A model generated the notes under the pieces. It had not been told where the DNA came from. It saw only the letters and a program-made list of their open reading frames with translations, and made no database searches. A stretch of DNA of 64,000 bases from Bombyx mori (Eukaryota > Arthropoda > Insecta > Lepidoptera > Bombycidae), in NCBI RefSeq assembly GCF_030269925.1, contig NC_085111.1:9044142-9108141 (forward strand). Reading direction: 5' to 3'. Shown in pieces: positions 12,743 to 24,942 of this stretch (the first letter of the stretch is position 1; the number at the start of each line of letters is the position of its first letter). The position numbers and the translations under genes are program-made.

Positions 12743-13043
12743 AGAATAACATCGTATAATAAAAATCAAACCCGTAAAATTATAATTTGCGTAATTAACT
12801 GGCGGTAGGATCTCTCTTGTGAGTCCGCGCGGGTAGGTACCACCGCCCTGCCTATTTCTGCCGTGAAGCAGTAATGCGTTTCGGTTTAAAGGGTAGGGCA
12901 GCCGTTGTAACTGTACTAAGACCTTAGAACTTATATCTCAAGGTGTGTAGCGCATTTACGTTGTAGATGTCTATGGGTTCCAGTAATCACTTAATACCAA
13001 GTGGGCTGTGGGCTTGTCCACCCATTTATGCAATAATAAAAAC
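12743..13043 (+). mobile_element. Bm1 SINE, lacking only the tRNA-like head
   Basis: Begins in the Bm1 body (aataacatcgt..aataaaaatcaaacccg, ataatttgcgtaattaac) and continues through the common tail to cccatttatgcaataataaa. Confidence 0.85.
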
Positions 13044-14439
13044 ATTAGTAGTTAGCCCTTTGGCTGCAGTGTAGGTCACCGGGGCCCTACGTGGCGCACT
13101 GAAGTAATTATGTCGATTTTTCTTACTAAGCTGAATTGAAAACTTTGCCATCTTTTGTTTGTTAGTGTATGTTTTAATCTTTTAGTTCTCTTATAAAAAG
13201 ATTCGTTCTCAGTATTATTGGATTTCCCGGAATCTACCTACTAGATATAAATAAAATAGATATAAATAAGATTAAATGAAATTATTTATAGCCTTAAAAA
13301 AATTTAATAACACTTAAATATAATTTAATGCACTGTGTTTTACATTTCTATTTACACTTTTACAAAACATTATATTAACCACTTACAAATTTACATGACA
13401 TCTTAGTTTCGTTCATTTACATATAAAGTTATATATTATATTTATATACTGTCTACTCAAAACCCCCCTTAAATTATTTTACCTCTCATAATAATTATAT
13501 TCTAATATTTAAATACCTATGCATCTTGTTAAATTTCGAAGTAGTCAATAGCGTCGAAATTTAATAAAAGTATCTATTAGCTTAAACCTACTAGATATTC
13601 CGGCAACTTAGTAAGAACCTTAAGAAGAAGAATACGTATAGCACCGGTGACCTACATGACAGTCAACGTGTTAATCCTGCTTAAAAACCTTCTCTATTGT
13701 AAGTATAAAAAAAAAACTCTTAATAGTGCCGACTTGATGTTTTTATTAGTTTTTGGTATAGGAGGAGAAGAAGGATTCAAATTCAACAATAGTACTGAAG
13801 TTATAGTTTAAGTTGCATATGAATTCAATTCCTCAATCAAAACTGCAATGCAACTTGTTCCCAACTGCATTTGTGTGGGTTCCTGAAATGAAACTACACG
13901 TAGGTACATATTACGTTTCGTCCCTCTGTAGACTGTCTGCGGCTTTCCCATAACTTTGAGACTTAGTGCCGATTTCATTACTACACTACATAACTATCAG
14001 CGGTGTAATACGACATCCTGCGTCGTACATGTGTTAAAATATATATTGGCATAGATATTACAAGCCCAGTAATGGCCCTGATATGTGAAGGATTGGCCCT
14101 GAATGGATTTGATTTTAATGATTATTGTAGTGTAATACTGTTTATCCTAAGCTTTAACGCAAAGCGGATGATTGTTTCGTGTCAGAAATTAGCTGGGCAC
14201 CTTAACGGTGGGTCAACCGTATCTCCAGTAATCAAGTAAGTCAATGAATCCGATTTGATCAAAGGGAAATAGTAGTTGTCATCTAGAATATAAAATTTGT
14301 CAAATTAAATGAAGTATAAAATACGATTCAATCCTTCAATCAATCGTAAAGCATAGCACATAACCTATGTCGGCAGCCCCTTCCATATTGTATCTGTTTA
14401 TCGGAGCAATTTAAATGACATGTACATATTTATAACAGA
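13044..14439. other. Intergenic, no gene seen
   Basis: AT-rich, no supported coding region or recognised repeat. Confidence 0.4.
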
Positions 14440-14724
14440 CTAGCTGGCCGGGCATACTTTGTAGTGCCTCAATCGATAAATAAAGCTTTTGTATAAAATA
14501 AAATTAAAACAAACAAAAGGAATCCGCCCGACGGGGGACACGTCAAAGGAAAAACAAAATTGTTATTTTTATTTAATTCCGAGCATTTTCATATTTATCT
14601 ACCTTTTAAACCTTCTCTGGACTTCCACAAATAATTCAAGACCAAAATTAGCCAAATCGGTCCTGCCGTTCTCAAGTTTTAGCGAGACTAACGAACAGCA
14701 ATTCATTTTTATATATATAAAAGA
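14440..14724 (-). mobile_element. Non-autonomous Helitron-like element, family B
   Basis: On the minus strand it runs from TCTTTTATATATATAAAAAT, through caattgctgttcgttagtct-type sequence, to ...GCCGGCCAGCTAG. CTAG is a CTRR 3' terminus. Flanks are A before TC and T after CTAG, as Helitrons require. The same element lies in the opposite orientation at 51046-51381. No coding capacity: the 84-codon plus-strand ORF inside it is an element artefact. Confidence 0.6.
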
Positions 14725-15252
14725 TAGAAGATGTAGATTATAATATTCTATGAATCCTTCCATTAATCTCTATTTTAATCATACTTTCATTCAATCACAA
14801 TAGTGTTTTTCAAGTTAAATGAAAAAAAGTCGAATAAATTGATGTGCAGAATTTTGAGTTTGCCTTTGAAGAGTTTGAAACGGCTTATTTGAGAATTCAT
14901 TTTCAGGTTCTCAGTGAAGAAAGGCCAAAGTCCCCGGCGGCCAGGTCGACACACCCAGGACCAATGTCGCGGGGTTATCCAACCTGGGGGTTGATTGCCC
15001 TCACTAACAATATCGACTATAGACATTGAATGTGTGCATTGAACTCACAACACATGACGCCTTAAGATATTGTGATCGAATTATTTTAAATGATCATTTG
15101 TTACGTTAATATGCGTAAACTTTGAATGCATTAAAAAAGATGATTATTTAAAACAAAAGCGTGTTTCTGTGAAAGTTAAAACAGGTAATAAATGGCTCAT
15201 TACTTCGGTAATTATGATGGGTGATTGTGTTCCTTGTGTACATCATCGAGTA
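14725..15252. other. Intergenic, no gene seen
   Basis: Includes a short GC-rich patch at 14905-15000 with small ORFs on both strands; nothing identified. Confidence 0.4.
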
Positions 15253-16614
15253 TCTATATATTATACGAGAAGCAAAAACTTTGTACCCCTTTTTACGAAA
15301 ATTGCGCGGACGCAGGAGTATGAAATTTCCCACACTTATACAGAATATAGAGAAGGAGTGCAGAATGTAATTTTTTTTAATTATGCATAAAAATACATTA
15401 AGTCAATAAAAAACCACATTACACACACTACCATGTATTTGACACACACATGCGTGCATACTATTTGTTTATTATCAAACTTTTCTTATTGCTTATAGTC
15501 TGTGGTCAAATTGAGAATAGATTAAATATTGGTTGTCTTTATTAATATTTGTCTAAAGTGTAGTCTTGGCGAAATCTGTGATTAAAGAAGTATATAATAT
15601 GTATAATCTTATAGATTATATAGGTCTTTGACAACAGAATCACAATAGTGTACACCCCCGATTACTCTCTTTAGACAACCCATACCCTGGGCCAGGAAGG
15701 TCAAGTACCTGGGCGTTACCCTGGATGCATCGATGACATTCCGCCCGCATATAAAATCAGTCCGTGACCGTGCCGCGTTTATTCTCGGTAGACTCTACCC
15801 CATGATCTGTAAGCGGAGTAAAATGTCCCTTCGGAACAAGGTGACACTTTACAAAACTTGCATAAGGCCCGTCATGACTTACGCGAGTGTGGTGTTCGCT
15901 CACGCGGCCCGCACACACATAGACACCCTCCAATCTCTACAATCCCGCTTTTGCAGGTTAGCCGTCGGAGCTCCGTGGTTCGTGAGGAACGTTGACCTAC
16001 ACGACGACCTGGGCCTCGAATCTATCCAGAAATACATGAAGTCAGCGTCGGAACGGTACTTCGATAAGGCTATGCGTCATGATAATCGCCTTATCGTTGC
16101 CGCCGCTGACTACTCCCCGAATCCTGATCACGCAGGAGCCAGTCACCGTCGACGCCCTAGACACGTCCTTACGGATCCATCAGATCCAATAACCTTTGCA
16201 TTAGACGCCTTCAGCTCTAACACTAGGAGCAGGCTTAGGGACCTCGGTAACCGTACTCGTCGAACTCGACAAAGAGTTCGCCGTGCAACCTAACCCATGA
16301 ATCAGCTCGCTGAGTTTCTCGCCGGATCTTCTCAGCGGGTCGCGATTCCGATCCGGTAGTAGATTAATTCGCGAAGCAGCTACTCTTGAGTTGTTAGGTC
16401 TCCTTCGGAGGCGCTCGGCTAGCTGTTAGCAAATCCCACCCCTCCTGGCTGAGCCTTTGCTCGCCCACCTGTCCTGGTGAAACTGGAAAGGCCTTCGGGC
16501 CCCCAGTAATCCATCAATCATATAAAAAAAAAAAAACAATAGTGTAAAAACATATAATTTCCATTAGTTATGGTCGAATTTGGACCACAATTACTTTTAC
16601 TGGGGGGCCACTAT
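15253..16614 (+). mobile_element. Helitron-like element, family C, split by a LINE insertion
   Basis: 5' part 15253-15652, 3' part about 16536-16614. It starts A|TCTATATATTATACGAGAAG and carries gcaaaaactttgtacccctt, gcgcggacg, ttgacacacacatgcgtgca and ggtcgaatttgg. A paralogue without the insertion lies at 48228-48649. The 3' end (ggggggccactat) has decayed from the CTRR form and abuts a Bm1. Helitron assignment rests on the A-T insertion context and the termini. Confidence 0.55.
15653..16535 (+). mobile_element. Jockey-type LINE, 5'-truncated, 3' end intact
   Basis: The insertion is flanked by the 11-bp direct repeat ACAATAGTGTA (15642-15652 and 16536-16546) and ends in a poly(A) run. It carries the C-terminal part of the ORF2 reverse transcriptase, open from about 15653 to the stop at 16291-16293. 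Readable blocks are ARKVKYLGVTLDASMTFRPH, KTCIRPVMTYASVVFAHAAR, LQSRFCRLAVGAPWFVRN and RRRPRHVLTDPSDP. The frame is uninterrupted although upstream ORF2 and all of ORF1 are missing, so this copy is younger than the one at 2362-3861. It landed inside a Helitron-like element whose unoccupied paralogue is in this window. Confidence 0.9.
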
Positions 16615-16870
16615 TTTTTTTCTTTTTATTTTTTTATTGCCTAGATGTGTGGACGAGCTCACAGCCCACCTGCTGTTAAGTGGTTACTGGAACCCATAGA
16701 CATCTACAACGTAAAATGCGCCACACACCTTGAGATATAGTTCTAGGTCTCAGTATAGTCACAACGGCTGCCCCACCCTTCAAACCGAAACGCATTACTG
16801 CTTCACGGCAGAAATAGGCGGGGCGGTGGTACCTACCCGTGCGGACTCACATGAGGTCCTACCACCAGTA
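16612..16870 (-). mobile_element. Bm1 SINE, 5'-truncated
   Basis: Minus-strand tail unit, from the A-tail complement (tttttattgcctagatgtg) to ctaccaccagta. Confidence 0.85.
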
Positions 16871-17026
16871 GTATTATTAAATGGGACTAGGATTGAGAAT
16901 CTCTACTTGTAATCCGAATTCGGCTTTTATTGAAAAGTCATGACCGCTATTGACTTTGTTAACTTTTCTTTGTTACCAAAATGGTTAATTAAAGGCGCGT
17001 TGTAGAAAGTAACCTTTTAGTTGTTA

Positions 17027-18347
17027 CCGAGTCAGGTCATAAGTATTGTCACACAGTAAAAACTTTTCTTTTAGAATGCTGGCCACAAAAAAGTTTATTG
17101 AATTCGAATTTCGAGTTGTTCATGAAAATAAAAATAGTATACATTTAGAATTTCACTCATTTTTAAATATGGAGTGGACGCTTAAAGAAGACCGTGTTGC
17201 AGTTATTGCGTTGCATCGTTGCAGTTATTGCGTTGCATCGTTGCGGTTACGCGCCAATTCAAATTTTTAACATACTGTAAAATTTGAATACAACCAAAAG
17301 ATTCGTTTATCGTACCATCAAACGATACAATGAAGACTCTAGTGTAGATGACAGGTCAAGAAGTGGTCGCCCTCGGTCTGTTAGGACTCCAGCAGTGATA
17401 AAAGCTGTGAAGGCGCGAATTCAAAGAAATCCCAAACGTAAGCAGAAACTGTTGGCCCTTCAGATGGGGTTAAGCAGAACCACGGTGAAAAGGGTGTTAA
17501 ATGAAGACTTAGGGCTTCGGGCATATCGAAGAAAAACAGGACATCGTTTGAATGCTCGTCTAATGGACCTGAGACTGACGAGATGCCGCGCTTTGTTGAA
17601 GCGGTACGCAGGAAAAAAATATCGGGAAATTCTTTTTTCGGATGAAAAAATTTTTACCGTAGAAAAGAGCTACAACAAACAAAATGATAAGGTGTACGCA
17701 CACAGTAGTGAAGAAGCGAGCAACCTTATTCCGCGTGTCCAACGAGGTCATTTTCCATCCTCGCTCATGGTATGGTTGGGAGTTTCTTATTGGGGCTTAA
17801 CAGAGGTACATTTTTGTGAGAAAGGTGTAAAAACGAATGCAGTTGTGTATCAAAATACAGTCCTGACGAACCTTGTGGAACCTGTTTCTCATACCATGTT
17901 CAATAACAGGCACTGGGTATTCCAACAAGATTCGGCGCCAGCTCAAAGAGCGAAGAGCACACAAGACTGGCTGGCGGCGCGTGAAATCGACTTCATCCGG
18001 CACGAAGACTGGCACTCCTCCAGTCCAGATTTGAATCCGTTAGATTACAAGATATGGCAACACTTGGAGGAAAAGGCGTGCTCAAAGCCTCATCCCAATT
18101 TGGAGTCACTCAAGACATCCTTGATTAAGGCAGCCGCCGATATTGACGTTCGTGCTGCGATAGACGACTGGCCGCGCAGATTGAAGGCCTGTATTCAAAA
18201 TCACGGAGGTTATTTTGAATATACTTCAGTGTCATAACAATCTATGTTTTGTTAAGTTCATTTTGGTATATTAATGGTTACATAATGAATAAACTTGTTT
18301 CAATTATTTTACATTAAACATGTGACAGAATTTATGACCTGACTATG
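17027..18347 (+). mobile_element. DD37D mariner element, complete length with both TIRs
   Basis: A 1.32-kb Tc1/mariner-type element is bounded by TA at 17025-17026 and 18348-18349. The ends are imperfect inverted repeats: ccgAGTCAGGTCATAAgtat at left, and the complement of ...TTTATGACCTGACTatg at right. The inner part of the repeat (ttgtcacac / tgtgacag) also pairs. It contains one transposase reading frame (17169-18237). It belongs to the same family as the copy at 37775-39062 and the relic at 22885-23412, and resembles the mori/maT-type mariners of silkworm. Confidence 0.85.
17169..18237 (+). pseudogene. DD37D mariner transposase, nearly intact but frameshifted
   Basis: Transposase of the cut-and-paste mariner element around it. 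The frame opens at ATG 17169 (MEWTLKEDRVAVIALHRC). A perfect 22-bp tandem duplication (17196-17217 and 17218-17239) then shifts it, and a TAA at 17278 follows. From 17284 to 18234 it is open. Helix-turn-helix DNA-binding blocks come first (KRFVYRTIKRYNE, GRPRSVRT, LSRTTVKRVLNEDLG). The catalytic core follows: first Asp in LFSDEKIF, second in FQQDSAPAQ, third in SPDLNPLDY. There are 37 residues between the second and third Asp, which defines the DD37D group. All three catalytic residues are present. The damage is confined to the N-terminus. Confidence 0.85.
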
Positions 18348-18349
18348 TA

Positions 18350-20399
18350 TATATTTTTGAACGTGCTCACCGATCCAACCGGAGCTCAAAAATACAATGT
18401 GAATACAGCTTAAGGTAAGAGGTTTTCAAGGTTATAGTAAAACAGTTATCCCACTATTCAAGCTTTAAAATAATTACACTAACACATTGACAGTTGATGA
18501 TGGTGCAGCATCGTGAAATAAAAGTCTTTAATTCAATGTTAAAATAATTAAAATAACTTTTACGGTTTCATTTACGAGTAGTGTTTATAATTTCCGTTTT
18601 AAAATCTCTGACGTTTCGAATACTTTACAAATTTAGTGGTCACGGAAGAAAAAAGAATTCAGGAGTATTGGGGAAAAAATGATTTGATATGTGCTTAAAT
18701 ACGTTTCACGCAGAAATATTCGATCCGAATTCAATATTGAGCGAGACGCCGAAATATGTTCGGTAATTCGATACATCAACCTATATGCGAAAGAAATTGA
18801 TTATACAATGAAATCAGAGTTCCACGTTCCCGATTTTATCCGAAAAGCTTATATTTGAAGAACCTTGACCGCTCTAAAAAGGTTTTATTGCTCATAAACG
18901 CGAAACGTGACTGCATGAAAATTTTACGGGGATAGTTTATTTTGACGGAAAGTAATTCGGCGTTGGTCGTTGTGGAAGTTTGCAATGTATTGAACACCTT
19001 TTTTGGTTTTGTATTTAGAACCTTTGAATTCGGCTCAAAGGAACATTCAGGAGTATTTTCAATGGCGACGGGACTTACTGTGAGTCCGTGAAAGTTGTTA
19101 CAACCTCATCGCGTATAGCTGCCCCGAAGCTCTTTACAGGACAGCATTTATTCCAAAACTATTATGTATTCAACTTCATTTTTTCAAAAACACCACTTTA
19201 CACCAGGAGGCCAATGAGCAATATTAATCCGGCAACGGCAATCAAACAAAAGGTTCCCGAAGGTAAGAATAAATTTTCGTGTTAACAAACTTGACAGCAC
19301 GACCTTTCAACTACACAGCATGAAAAGTTTCACCTCCGACTATAAGTAGAGCTTAATGAATTTCCTCTTTGTGCCTCAAGTTAACGTGGAAATAACGTTG
19401 AATGTGGAAACTCATTTCCTTTAAGCAAAATTAATTGTTGAACGAGACTACAATAAGAAAAGGCGTCTTACCGATTAAGCCTCTGATCTGTTTAATTCCT
19501 TTATTTTCATTTGAGTTCTTCCTTTCGTTTTAGCGGCTTAATTAGATTGCGGAATGCTTAATAATCTTTTAGCGTGCTTATCCATTCTATAACATGAGTT
19601 TAAATTATGTTATTGAAACCGTACTACGACATGCCGAGACTATTGCTAGAGTCTACATTACAACTTGAATTTGAAAACAATTTTTTTGTCTCTGAAGTAA
19701 AAAGAAAAACTGCACAAAGTTTCAGTTTATAAATGATGCAACAAAAAAGCTACAAAATTCTAATTTAATTTCATTCATTAAAATCATCAATACCAATTCA
19801 TATAAAACATTCGTACAGAGGTACTTGACGGGTGTTGGTATAAGAGAACAAACAGGTGATGATAGTGCTACTATAGACAGATGACAGGGACGTATTGGTA
19901 GAAATAGTGCCCCTAACAGGGTGGTTGGTACACTTCCTATTTAATAGTAAAAATAAGCTAATCAGTTTTATCTGAACTAATGTGTGTGCTTTTTTAATTT
20001 TAATGAAAGTCAGCAGCACCGTAAAGTAATAAATCGAAAAGTCTTGTTCCAGGAAATAATTCAGAAAATGCTTGAGTTCGATCCTTTGTGATCTCAGGGT
20101 TCGTGCAACAAGCGGATGTTCTCGGTGCAAATATCAAAGCGTTTCCGAGCTATTGGAAAACGAACGTATATGGAGAACTCTTCTTTAAACAAGGTTATCT
20201 AAGCGAAATCTACGTAAAGTGCCTGTTAACTGTAAATTGGTATTTTCGGCAACGACATACGAACGTATTGTAAATTAAAAAGTAATTGTTTTACCGAGAA
20301 CCTTAATCGGAAATTGATATAAATATTACGAATACATTTATTTTGAAATGAAATTTATTTTTCACTTAAATTTTTATCAACGTTATAACGCTATTTGAA
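18350..20399. other. Intergenic, no gene seen
   Basis: AT-rich with chance ORFs only (for example 19798-20130, minus). No repeat family recognised. Confidence 0.4.
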
Positions 20400-20890
20400 T
20401 GTATCGATCCGATGATCTCCAGGCGAAGTAAATTGTCATTTCGTAATAAGGTGACTCTCAACAAAACCTGCATACGTCCGGTCATGACTAAATGTAGTAT
20501 TTATTCACGCGGCCCGCACTCACAAAATCACGCCATTAAATCCCTTTTTTGCAGAAAAGCTTACCACAGCCGCCGGTAACTATACACCCGATCCTGAGGA
20601 CCAAAAGGTGAACAGTCGCAATCGCCCAAAACACGCCACTTCGGATCCTCCCGATCCATTATTGATGTTTTTAGACATTCCCAGCATAGGTAACCGTTCT
20701 CGTCGAATCCGTCGAATGCGATAAAGAGTTTGTCGAAAATGAATTCACAGACAAAGTCCACTGAGTTTCTCGCCAGATCTTCTTAGTGGGTCGCTATTCC
20801 GGTCCGGTGGTAGATTCAGCTGAGCCCTGTGTGCTCGCCTACACGTCCGGTGAAGCTATGACAACCCCTTGAGGTTACTAGCATAGGTGG
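20400..20890 (+). mobile_element. Degenerate jockey-type LINE 3' relic
   Basis: Aligns by eye with the LINE ending at 16535: cgatgatctccaggcgaagtaa, aataaggtgactctcaacaa, tgcatacgtccggtcatgac, cacgcggcccgcactcac, cacgccacttcggatcctcc. It then runs into the tail repeat ctgagtttctcgccagatct ... ggtccggtggtagattc. Frameshifts and stops throughout; 20561-20761 on the opposite strand is a shadow ORF. Confidence 0.7.
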
Positions 20891-22884
20891 AAAAAAAATG
20901 TATTTACGATGATAAAACTGGTAAAATTACTTTCGAACTAGATGCGACACTGTCGCTTCCTGAGAAAATCTTTAAATTGTTGCCAGTTCGTGTCTTGTTC
21001 GTATAAACTCCACAAAGGACTGTGCTATCTCGAGATGGACGAAAGGGAATGAGCAAGGGCTAACTCAAAGCAAGTACTGTAGTAATTGGCGAGAAAGTGG
21101 TAGATATGCACGAGTTCACGCGGAAATAAGCTGTCTGGGTCACGTAATTGGGTAAGTTCTGGTACAACTGCAATTAATTAAGGCGTCTTAACCGAAAGGA
21201 GATAAGGAATATTGAGTTAGGGTAATTTTGAGGGAGCTACTAATGTACAGGCGATATTTTCATATCGTGTAACAAGAAATCAGAGGGTATTCTTTTTTGG
21301 CAGGTTTCTATTATTAGCTTTAAAATAATGAAAAATGTTCTAAAATTAATAAAATTTCCTTCGAAATTTGTCTACGTTATTATGTTGGGAAAGTTGAGTA
21401 GCTTTCGATGACCACAATAAGTCTTGATAAAGGATGCTCCTATTAGAATAGATGCGGTGTTAAATTTTGCAATTCTCAGGTGAGGTATTAGAAAGGTGGT
21501 AGAATTTAATTTTAATATTGTGTCGTAGAGTAGGGGACGCCTATGTCCAGCAGTGGACATCTGAGCACTGGAAGAAAGAAATACTGCGTCGTAGAAGGAG
21601 CAGTTTTGGATTATCATCTGCGAGTATGAGGATGAACCATGCTTTATCAGTATCCGAGAATGTTCATAACCGTGTTCCAAACTAACTCTTTGCAATCGCC
21701 TTCGAACTAATGGGTTGATGAGACCTGTATTGTAATTGATTTAATGTACACTTAGACTCTATATTTTACCTGCTTAACGGGAGATCGAACTCACTTGGTA
21801 TCAATCTGAATCCAGGGACATCACACAGGTGAATATTGCCACAGATCTTAAGACCTGAGCTTTAATTTCAACTGTATACCTAATTGCTATCCCAACCCTA
21901 CAAATCGGAACACATGACTTCTACGCGGCATAAATAGGCAGCGTAGTGTTGGTGAGGACTTACTATACTAGCACATATTATGCAGTCGAAAGTATATTGG
22001 GAATTAATGTTCCAGTACCATCAGCGCTATCCAACTCTCTCTCTCCACTCTAATTACAATTTTATACTCTTAAGAATCTAACTTTCGAACCGAATATTGA
22101 TAATGCTCTCCCACCAAATAAAGGACAAAGACATCATCCACAAATGATGATTTTAAGGATTTACGAAAAATTTACATTACAAAGGATTACGGTAATATTT
22201 CGACAAAACATAATTTCCGAATAACATAGTCGAACCACGGCATCGTTCAGCTTACAAAGTGTTTTTGTGTTGTAAGACTGACATCAATAACTTAGTCTGT
22301 GGTCGCGCGGGCTGCTGTCGGCGTGTCGGCTAGCCAGCACGCTTCACTGCACATTTCCGCCCTCGCTACATACAATTTGCCTGTTCCTAGTTTCAATAGC
22401 CGCCTGGTGCCGTGCAGGCTTTATAGTGCTGCCTTCAGTGAATACAAAATTGGGTCGAGTTTTCTATATGAATGGAAGTGAACCGTAAAAGGGCCCGTCG
22501 AGAATCTATAATCATGAATATATTTAGCACATGTGTTTTAATCATATCAAGTTTTTTAGCCTACGAAATTCTTTATTTCAGGCGATGTAATTTCATTTTT
22601 GGTACACACCCAGAATACTAGTAGTATGTACCTATAAAGTAACTAATCGTTTTGAATAGCATTCGCAGCAGCGAAATTAATTTCATTTAAATTAATAATG
22701 AAGATGCACTAACGCAAATTGATAATACGAATTAACTTACTGTATCACTAATGATGTTATCATAAAATATTAATATTAAGCGTTATAATAAACAAAAAGT
22801 CTGACATAAAATTCAAAGAAATTCTTACACATTTTATAGTTACACTAGTTGTGTCCCGTGGATTCACCCGTGTTAAATTTGTAC
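20891..22884. other. Intergenic; minor repeat relics
   Basis: About 21535-21575 has ctatgtccagcagtggacat, the short 3' motif of RTE-type LINEs. About 21850-21975 is a strongly decayed minus-strand Bm1 (cataaataggcagcgtagtg). A GC-rich patch at 22295-22470 is unidentified. No gene supported. Confidence 0.4.
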
Positions 22885-23412
22885 TTCAGTAAAAACGGAA
22901 CTGTTTCTGTAAAGATTTATTTAGGGCATGTCCTGTATATCGACGATAAGCACCGAGCTTCAGGTTTTGTTTTATAATACGCGACAGAGTCCTAGCGGGA
23001 ATCTTCAATTCTCGCGATAAGATTTTTTTCTTCCTAATGGGTTTTCTACGAATTCTGGCTTTAACAGCATTGTAATTATAACAGCACGCGGCCACCCCAA
23101 TCTTTTCTGGTCTTCGACAGACGAAGTGTTGTTGTATCTGTTGATAATGCGATATACGAACATATGGCTGATATCATGCTTTTGATGTTTCTAGAATATG
23201 ACCGACCATACGTACTTTGTGCAAGGCGATCACTGCAATCCTATTTTATTTAACACCCCATTCCATATTACAATTTGATAATGAACACAAAAATTATGTG
23301 AAATGGAGCAAAATCGAAAGAAGTTTTTAAAATAATATACGTGTTCAAAATATATAATAAAAAATTAAACAAAAAAAGTTTTTACGTAACAGTAATCATG
23401 ACCAGACTAGTT
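22885..23412 (-). pseudogene. Decayed 5' half of a DD37D mariner
   Basis: On the minus strand a TIR-like end (agtctggtcatgattactgt, near 23411) is followed by a broken transposase start, frameshifts, and then a readable helix-turn-helix segment at 22886-23065 (VKARIRRKPI, KILSRELKIPARTLSRII, LGAYRRYTGH). This matches the segment before the catalytic core in the copy at 37900-38941. The sequence is lost before the first catalytic Asp. No right-hand TIR. Confidence 0.7.
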
Positions 23413-24582
23413 ATATATATGTGTATATGTGTGTTTATAGGAATATTTGTGTATTTTTTTCGGTTTTCGCCAGTTGTTAATACATAGAATTATTTTCACG
23501 CTTTAGTTTCGAGTTTTTTATTGCCCTTATATTATTTCTTACGTTCTGAATACGTTTCGTAGTCATGAACGACGATGGCAGACATACTAGTGCGAAAAGC
23601 GAACGATTCAATAATTGAGGCCTATAAAATCAAAGGCAGCTATATCCAAGTCTGTCAAATATTCAGGTAAACTACAAAAATCGGCCCTAAACACGTCATT
23701 ACGGATCCTCCTGATGCATTGAAGTACTGCTCTTGCTAGGGCCAGTGTTAGCAACACTCCCGGTTTGAGAAGCTGAAATAACTGTTCGGATAGTTACGAC
23801 ATTCTTTAGTTTAAAGCAGTTTTATAAAGAATGAGAATATTACTAATAATCTGAATTTTAAATGATAAAACTTCGTTTATTAGTACTTAGTACAGAGTAA
23901 AAATAAATTTTTTGAACTGAATTTGTTAGAGATTTAGCTGCATTTGTTATAACATGAAAACACTAAAGCGTGTCCAACTAACTAAACAAGATAGCGCCAT
24001 TGTTAATCCATTTTACGACATTAAGGCGTTTAACTGCCTTTGATTTTGTAGGCTTCAATTTAAAATCACCGCACAGTATTCTTCAACAACACTGCTAATA
24101 CCATGAGTACTAAATTAAAAAAGGAAATAAAATCCGCTATTCCGGAAAATGAAATTCATTTTGTGTCGCGTAAAGAGGTGAGGGGAAAATCTATCTCGGA
24201 AAGTGGATAATCCTTCAAGCAGACCACGTTACAGAGTCGCGGTGTACTTTAGAAATATTTTATAAAAGGTTCCTTTTGCTATCGAAGAATGGTTTGCTGT
24301 ATAATAAAATCGATGAAGCCCGTAGTCCCACGATATATCACTCGCAACAAAAGTCGTAGGTTGATATATTATATGCTATAGAAGGGATGGCTTCCTGAAT
24401 TATTAACATGATTATACCTAAGGGTGGATTAATAATAAGTCGTTGGTCAGTATAAATGAGTAGCGTGTTAAGTAGATGTTCTATGATAACTTACAACTTA
24501 ATAGCTCACAAGGTTATTTTATGAAATTTATTTATTGTAAAATAGCTTCATCGGAAAATAGCATCGGAAATAGAAATTGAAG
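23413..24582. other. Intergenic, minor LINE relic
   Basis: About 23685-23770 has fragments of the jockey-type LINE and its tail (ccctaaacacgtcattacgg, tagggccagtgttagcaaca). Otherwise nothing. Confidence 0.4.
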
Positions 24583-24942
24583 TCGTCGTGGCCTAAAAGA
24601 TAAGACGTCCGGTGCATTCGTTTTAAGCAATGCACCGGTGTTCGAATCTTAGGCGGGTACCAATTTTTCTAATGAAATACGTACCAAATATAATTTGCGT
24701 AATTACAGGTGACCTATTGTGAGTCCGCGCGGGTAGGTACCACCGCCCTGCCTATTTCTGCCGTGAAGCAGTAATGCGTTTCGGCTTGGAGGGTGGGGCA
24801 GCCGTTGTAACTATACTTGAGACCTTAGAACTTATATCTGAAGGAGGGTGGCGCATTTACGTTGTAGATGTCTGTGGGCTCCAGTAACCACTTAACACCA
24901 GGTGGGCTGTGAGTTCGTCCACCCATCTGAGCAATAAAAAAA
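24583..24942 (+). mobile_element. Bm1 SINE with tRNA-like head and internal deletion
   Basis: Starts with the tRNA-derived head (gtcgtcgtggcctaaaagat ... ggtgttcgaatctt; A- and B-box-like). It jumps from acgtacc to aatataatttgcgtaattac (about 70 bp of body missing against the copy at 49282), then has the full tail. Confidence 0.85.
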
